From NCBI GenBank assembly GCA_035310125.1, contig DATGEP010000136.1, forward strand, positions 1 through 9,547: a stretch of 9,547 nucleotides of DNA, written 5' to 3'. Positions 7,401 through 9,547 of the stretch are shown here, piece after piece. How positions within the stretch are numbered: position 1 is the first letter of the stretch; each line of letters starts with the position of its first letter. The notes beneath the pieces are model-generated. The model saw nothing but the letters and a program-made list of their open reading frames with translations, did not search any database and was not told the origin of the DNA. The position numbers were made by a program, and so were the translations under genes. This stretch comes from DATGEP01 sp035310125. GTDB taxonomy: Bacteria > Chloroflexota > Ktedonobacteria > Ktedonobacterales > JADMIN01.

Positions 7401-7727
7401 CTATCGGGGGGTCAACACACAGAACTCGTTGCCATCGGGATCGGCCATGACCACCCGGTCAACATCGCCCTGGCCGATGTCGATTCGAGTCGCCCCAAGG
7501 AAGACAAGCCGGTCGACCTCCGCTCGCTAATCGCCGTGTTCGGGCGGAGCAACGTCGAGATGAAGCCTGTTCTTCGCGATCTTCGGGGTTACTGGCGGAC
7601 CCCAGGTGATGAACGGACCGGTGCCGTCCTGCACGCGGATCGCGGTCTCCGCGTCCTGATCCCAGACCAACGGCCAGCGGCGCACTTCGCTCCAGGCCAA
7701 CGGTAGTCGTGACGCACCATCTGCCAA
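7401..7727 (-). pseudogene. Glyoxalase/VOC-superfamily gene broken by an in-frame amber stop
   Basis: On the minus strand one frame encodes, in order, WSEVRRWPLVWDQDAETAI, TGPFITWGPP, KNRLHLDVAPPEHGD, a TAG stop at 7529-7527, then RAEVDRLVFLGATRIDIG and VVMADPDGNEFCVLTPR, ending in TAG at 7403-7401. Both halves are in the same frame and match a small glyoxalase-like (Glyoxalase_6/VOC) protein of ~115-130 residues, whose C-terminus typically reads DPEGNEFCVL. A CAG-to-TAG change would explain the break. The N-terminus is also incomplete: an upstream in-frame TAG lies near 7740 and no good start with a ribosome binding site is seen. The gene points towards the cyclase gene, 32 bp from its stop. 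Function before decay is unknown; the family includes glyoxalases, dioxygenases and antibiotic-sequestering proteins. Confidence 0.82.
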
Positions 7728-7801
7728 GTCAGGGATCTATTGATCCACGCTTTCAACGTGGCCGCAACGATGTGCTTAACCTGGCCTTCGCCAGCAATCT
7801 A
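7728..7801. other. Short spacer between VOC pseudogene and insertion sequence
   Basis: This stretch should contain the missing N-terminal codons of the VOC gene. On the minus strand a different frame from the VOC frame stays open through it, but its translation has no motif I recognise. The stretch ends in the TA dinucleotide (7800-7801) used as target by the IS630 element. Confidence 0.4.
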
Positions 7802-7826
7802 GTGGTGTGTCCGGTAAAAGTTGACC
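7802..7826 (+). repeat. Left terminal inverted repeat of the IS630-family element
   Basis: This 25-bp end begins GTGGTGTGTCCGG and ends TTGACC. It differs from the right end at six positions (G/C, C/A, T/C and three adjacent changes in the middle). TA precedes it at 7800-7801. Confidence 0.9.
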
Positions 7827-7844
7827 GGAATGAGGACTTCCGGT
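7824..7844. repeat. Subterminal perfect inverted repeat in the IS left end
   Basis: ACCGGAA (7824-7830) and TTCCGGT (7838-7844) form a perfect 7-bp inverted repeat with a 7-nt spacer. A third CCGGT lies at 7811-7815 inside the terminal repeat. The arrangement could be a transposase-binding site or an operator near the transposase promoter; function is inferred. Confidence 0.6.
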
Positions 7845-7888
7845 GAGGGTTGCGGATCGGTAAAGATAAGGGCCATGGAGGTTGATGC

Positions 7889-8956
7889 ATGGCCCGCCCG
7901 TCGTTGTTCGTTCGGCCGCTGGAGCAAGGCGAGATGGAGTTCCTGGCGCATCTTAGAAAGTCTCGCCGCCAGGCGCTCCGCCAGCGCGCGCAGATTCTGT
8001 TGGCCTCGATGGTGTACACGCCTGTGTATCAGATCGCGCTGATCTGTCAGACCGATGAGGCGCATGTGCGCCGAGTCATTCACGCCTTCAATGACTATGG
8101 CTTTGAGAGTCTGAACCCAAAAGTCGGCACTGGTCGGCCGCAGACGTTTGAGCCGGCCATTCGCGAACGCATCGTCGCCATTGCACTGGCTCCGCCGACG
8201 ACCTTGGGCGAGCCGCTGACGCACTGGTCGTTGCGACGGCTGAAAGGCTACCTGGAGCGTCGTCGGCTGGTACGCAGCATTGCCATCGAGACGCTGCGCA
8301 GCATCCTGCGCGAGAAAAACGTCACGTTCCAGCGCACCCGCACCTGGAAGCGCAGCACCGATCCCCTGTTCGAGGAGAAGGCCACCCGCGTGATGGCGCT
8401 GTACCGCACGTGCCCGACTGATGGGGTGGTGGTGTGCTTCGATGAGTTCGGGCCAATTTCGCTCCAGCCCTACCCTGGCCATTGTTACGCTCAGCGCAAG
8501 CGGCCTTGGCGGCGACGAGCTACCTATGTGCGCAGAGGTGGAGTCGGCTACTTCTTCGGTGGATACGACCTCCACAGCGACGTGCTGTTCGGTGGTTATC
8601 GTCTGGCCAAGACCACCCACGAGGTGCTCGCGTTCTACAAGTGCATTCGACGGCGCTATCCCGATCACCTGCGCATCTATCTGGTCAACGACAATCTGTC
8701 GCTGCACTGGACACCGCAGATCCGCGCCTGGGCCGAGTCGCACAACGTCGAGTTGGTTCCGACGCCAACTTCCGCCAGCTATTTGAATCGCATCGAGTGC
8801 CACTTCCGACCCTTGCGCGAGTTCGTGGTGAACGCCTCCGACTACGCCAGCCATGCGGATGTCGCGGTCGCCTTCCGTCGGTATCTCCACAGGCGCAATA
8901 CCGACCATCTCAACAGCCGCATCCGTCTACTCGAATCCAGGTCAAAAGTTGCCTGA
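7889..8956 (+). CDS. IS630-family DDE transposase
   Basis: This 355-residue transposase cuts and joins the element's ends at TA targets. The N-terminal ~120 residues contain helix-turn-helix segments (VYQIALICQTDEAHVRRVI, then a Gly-Arg-Pro linker at 82-84) that should bind the terminal repeats. The RNase H-like catalytic core shows Asp185 in VCFDEFGP, Asp268 in YLVNDNLSLHW and Glu303 in SYLNRIECHF, with 34 residues between the last two, as expected for IS630 (DD34E class). Length matches the family's usual 340-360 residues and the frame is intact. The ATG at 7889 is supported by GGAGG at 7877-7881, seven bases upstream. The TGA at 8954-8956 sits in the right terminal repeat. It is encoded in one frame, without the programmed frameshift seen in some IS630 members. 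Confidence 0.95.
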   Translation: MARPSLFVRPLEQGEMEFLAHLRKSRRQALRQRAQILLASMVYTPVYQIALICQTDEAHVRRVIHAFNDYGFESLNPKVGTGRPQTFEPAIRERIVAIALAPPTTLGEPLTHWSLRRLKGYLERRRLVRSIAIETLRSILREKNVTFQRTRTWKRSTDPLFEEKATRVMALYRTCPTDGVVVCFDEFGPISLQPYPGHCYAQRKRPWRRRATYVRRGGVGYFFGGYDLHSDVLFGGYRLAKTTHEVLAFYKCIRRRYPDHLRIYLVNDNLSLHWTPQIRAWAESHNVELVPTPTSASYLNRIECHFRPLREFVVNASDYASHADVAVAFRRYLHRRNTDHLNSRIRLLESRSKVA

Positions 8957-8964
8957 CACAGCAC
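8940..8964 (-). repeat. Right terminal inverted repeat of the IS630-family element
   Basis: Read on the minus strand it begins GTGCTGTGTCAGG and ends TTTTGACC. It matches the left end at 19 of 25 positions and is followed on the plus strand by TA at 8965-8966. It includes the last codons and the stop codon of the transposase gene. Confidence 0.9.
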
Positions 8965-8968
8965 TAGG

Positions 8969-8987
8969 CAAGGGGCTCGGCCCCTTG
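8969..8987. terminator. GC-rich hairpin just outside the IS630 right end
   Basis: CAAGGGGC, loop TCG, GCCCCTTG is a perfect 8-bp stem with a 3-nt loop. It begins two bases after the TA duplication, so it belongs to the pre-insertion sequence and not to the IS. No U-tract follows on the plus strand (GAAATCCCC), so intrinsic termination is uncertain. It could instead be a structured end or insulating hairpin of the downstream unknown gene or element. Confidence 0.4.
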
Positions 8988-9012
8988 AAATCCCCGAGTT
9001 GAAGCAGGCTTG

Positions 9013-9044
9013 TTGACCCCGGGGAACGGCGGGCTGCCTACGAT
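9013..9044 (+). promoter_or_regulatory. Candidate promoter of the right-edge unknown gene
   Basis: TTGACC at 9013-9018 matches a -35 hexamer well and TACGAT at 9039-9044 fits a -10 hexamer. The 20-nt spacer is longer than optimal. Transcription would start near 9051, giving a leader of about 29 nt that includes the strong ribosome binding site GGAGG at 9069-9073. Confidence 0.3.
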
Positions 9045-9079
9045 GGGAGTGTCAGCCACCATCCGTACGGAGGCCCGCC

Positions 9080-9547
9080 GTGAACCCGTTCGTCGAGCAC
9101 CACCGCGAGAGTATTCGGTTTCAGTACTCGTGCTTCGATCGTATGCTGCTCAACGCCGTTGTTCAACCCATGCAGCAGCCGGCCAGAATCGTCGGTTTCC
9201 TGGACAAGTGCCGTCAGGTGCCGTCGATCACCAAGGCCTACTTCCGCTCGGTCTCGGAGGACTATCACCGGTTCGTCGCGCATCTGGCCGCAAGCCACCG
9301 CGTGCAGATCGTGCAACCGCCCAAGGGCGTTCGTCGCGAAGACTGGGTCGAACCCTTCTATCAGCGTCTCGGCACGCGCTTCGGCATCGCGGTCATCTTG
9401 AAGAGTCGCGAAAACGCGCGTATTGCGGTCAGCTACCCGACCGCCAGCGGTGGCAACCGCATCGAGGTCTACACCCGTTTCGTGTGGCAGTACTACTTCT
9501 ATGTACGCGACCAGGACTGGGGCCGCATGTTCCTGCGCATCTGCCCG
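9080..9547 (+). CDS. Uncharacterised protein, N-terminal part (possible multicopy or mobile family)
   Basis: The frame opens at GTG 9080, six bases after GGAGG (9069-9073), and stays open to the window edge, giving 156 residues of a longer protein. It begins MNPFVEHHRESIRFQYSCF and includes FDRMLLNAVVQP, GFLDKCRQVPSITKAYF, QPPKGVRREDWVEPFYQRL, IAVILKSRENARIAVSYP and RFVWQYYFYVRDQDWGRMF. It is rich in aromatic and basic residues, with alternating strand- and helix-like segments and no signal peptide or membrane segment. The style recalls a family of ~400-500-residue bacterial proteins annotated as hypothetical and, as I remember, present in several copies per genome; no function is established that I can name. 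It shows no DDE, tyrosine- or serine-recombinase or HUH motif in the visible part. The codon pattern is coherent throughout, so the coding call is firm while function is unknown. Confidence 0.8.
   Translation, partial: MNPFVEHHRESIRFQYSCFDRMLLNAVVQPMQQPARIVGFLDKCRQVPSITKAYFRSVSEDYHRFVAHLAASHRVQIVQPPKGVRREDWVEPFYQRLGTRFGIAVILKSRENARIAVSYPTASGGNRIEVYTRFVWQYYFYVRDQDWGRMFLRICP

Larger units (their letters stand above)
7802..8964 (+). mobile_element. Complete IS630-family insertion sequence (~1.16 kb)
   Basis: The ends are imperfect terminal inverted repeats: 7802-7826 and the complement of 8940-8964 match at 19 of 25 positions, sharing the outer GTG, the block TGTGTC and an inner TTGACC. Each end is flanked directly by TA (7800-7801 and 8965-8966), the hallmark target duplication of IS630/Tc1-mariner elements. 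A single intact transposase gene fills the element, and its stop codon lies inside the right repeat. The structure suggests a recent and potentially active copy. Confidence 0.93.

Noticed and set aside
7128..7706. Plus-strand 192-codon frame overlapping the end of the cyclase gene
   Set aside because: It overlaps the cyclase C-terminus out of frame and then runs antisense to the clearly recognisable VOC pseudogene; no ribosome binding site.
9038..9316. Minus-strand 92-codon frame opposite the right-edge gene
   Set aside because: Antisense to a frame with a strong ribosome binding site and coherent protein; no motif of its own.
1..9547. CRISPR array, tRNA, rRNA or toxin-antitoxin and defence genes
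   Set aside because: No spaced direct repeats, no tRNA-like cloverleaf recognised, and no defence or toxin signature. The only clear direct repeat is the 36-bp coding duplication.

Overview
The window is GC-rich DNA dominated by two very large signal-responsive regulators. Around them sit small enzyme genes, most of them decayed, and mobile DNA. The organism is probably a Chloroflexota-type bacterium or a similar GC-rich soil or thermophilic lineage, possibly an actinomycete. This is inferred from protein style only: an XRE-NTPase-TPR-LuxR protein and a zinc ribbon-cyclase-ATPase-TPR protein side by side, plus DinB, luciferase-like, deazaflavin-nitroreductase-like and glyoxalase-like small genes. 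No rRNA, tRNA or CRISPR was recognised.

Layout from left to right. Bases 1-219 hold nothing I can assign. Bases 220-393 are the 3' end of a luciferase-like flavin/F420 monooxygenase gene that has lost the rest of its frame. Its stop codon overlaps the start of an intact DinB-family gene (390-899) in an ATGA arrangement. Next is a ~930-residue regulator (about 966-3758) with an N-terminal XRE helix-turn-helix, an NB-ARC-like NTPase, TPR repeats and a C-terminal LuxR helix-turn-helix. It carries an exact 36-bp tandem duplication in its linker. It also has a 38-residue tail that appears to be read-through into a fragment of a deazaflavin-dependent nitroreductase gene on the opposite strand (about 3724-3795). 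Bases 3865-7368 encode a 1167-residue zinc ribbon, class III nucleotide cyclase, AAA-type ATPase and TPR protein.

Convergent to the cyclase gene is a glyoxalase/VOC pseudogene (minus strand, about 7401-7727) with an in-frame amber stop. A complete IS630-family insertion sequence follows (7802-8964), with TA target duplications, imperfect 25-bp terminal inverted repeats and an intact DDE transposase. After it come a strong hairpin, a possible promoter, and the start of a protein of unknown function (9080 to the window edge) with an excellent ribosome binding site.

The two regulators probably sense unknown ligands through their TPR arrays, coupled to NTP hydrolysis. One would respond by binding DNA, the other by making a cyclic nucleotide. 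No shared operon is seen: the cyclase gene has its own upstream region, which it appears to have shared with the now-broken nitroreductase gene. The most novel item is the truncated unknown ORF at the right edge, which may belong to an uncharacterised mobile or multicopy family. I found no clear evidence of a complete undescribed system inside the window.
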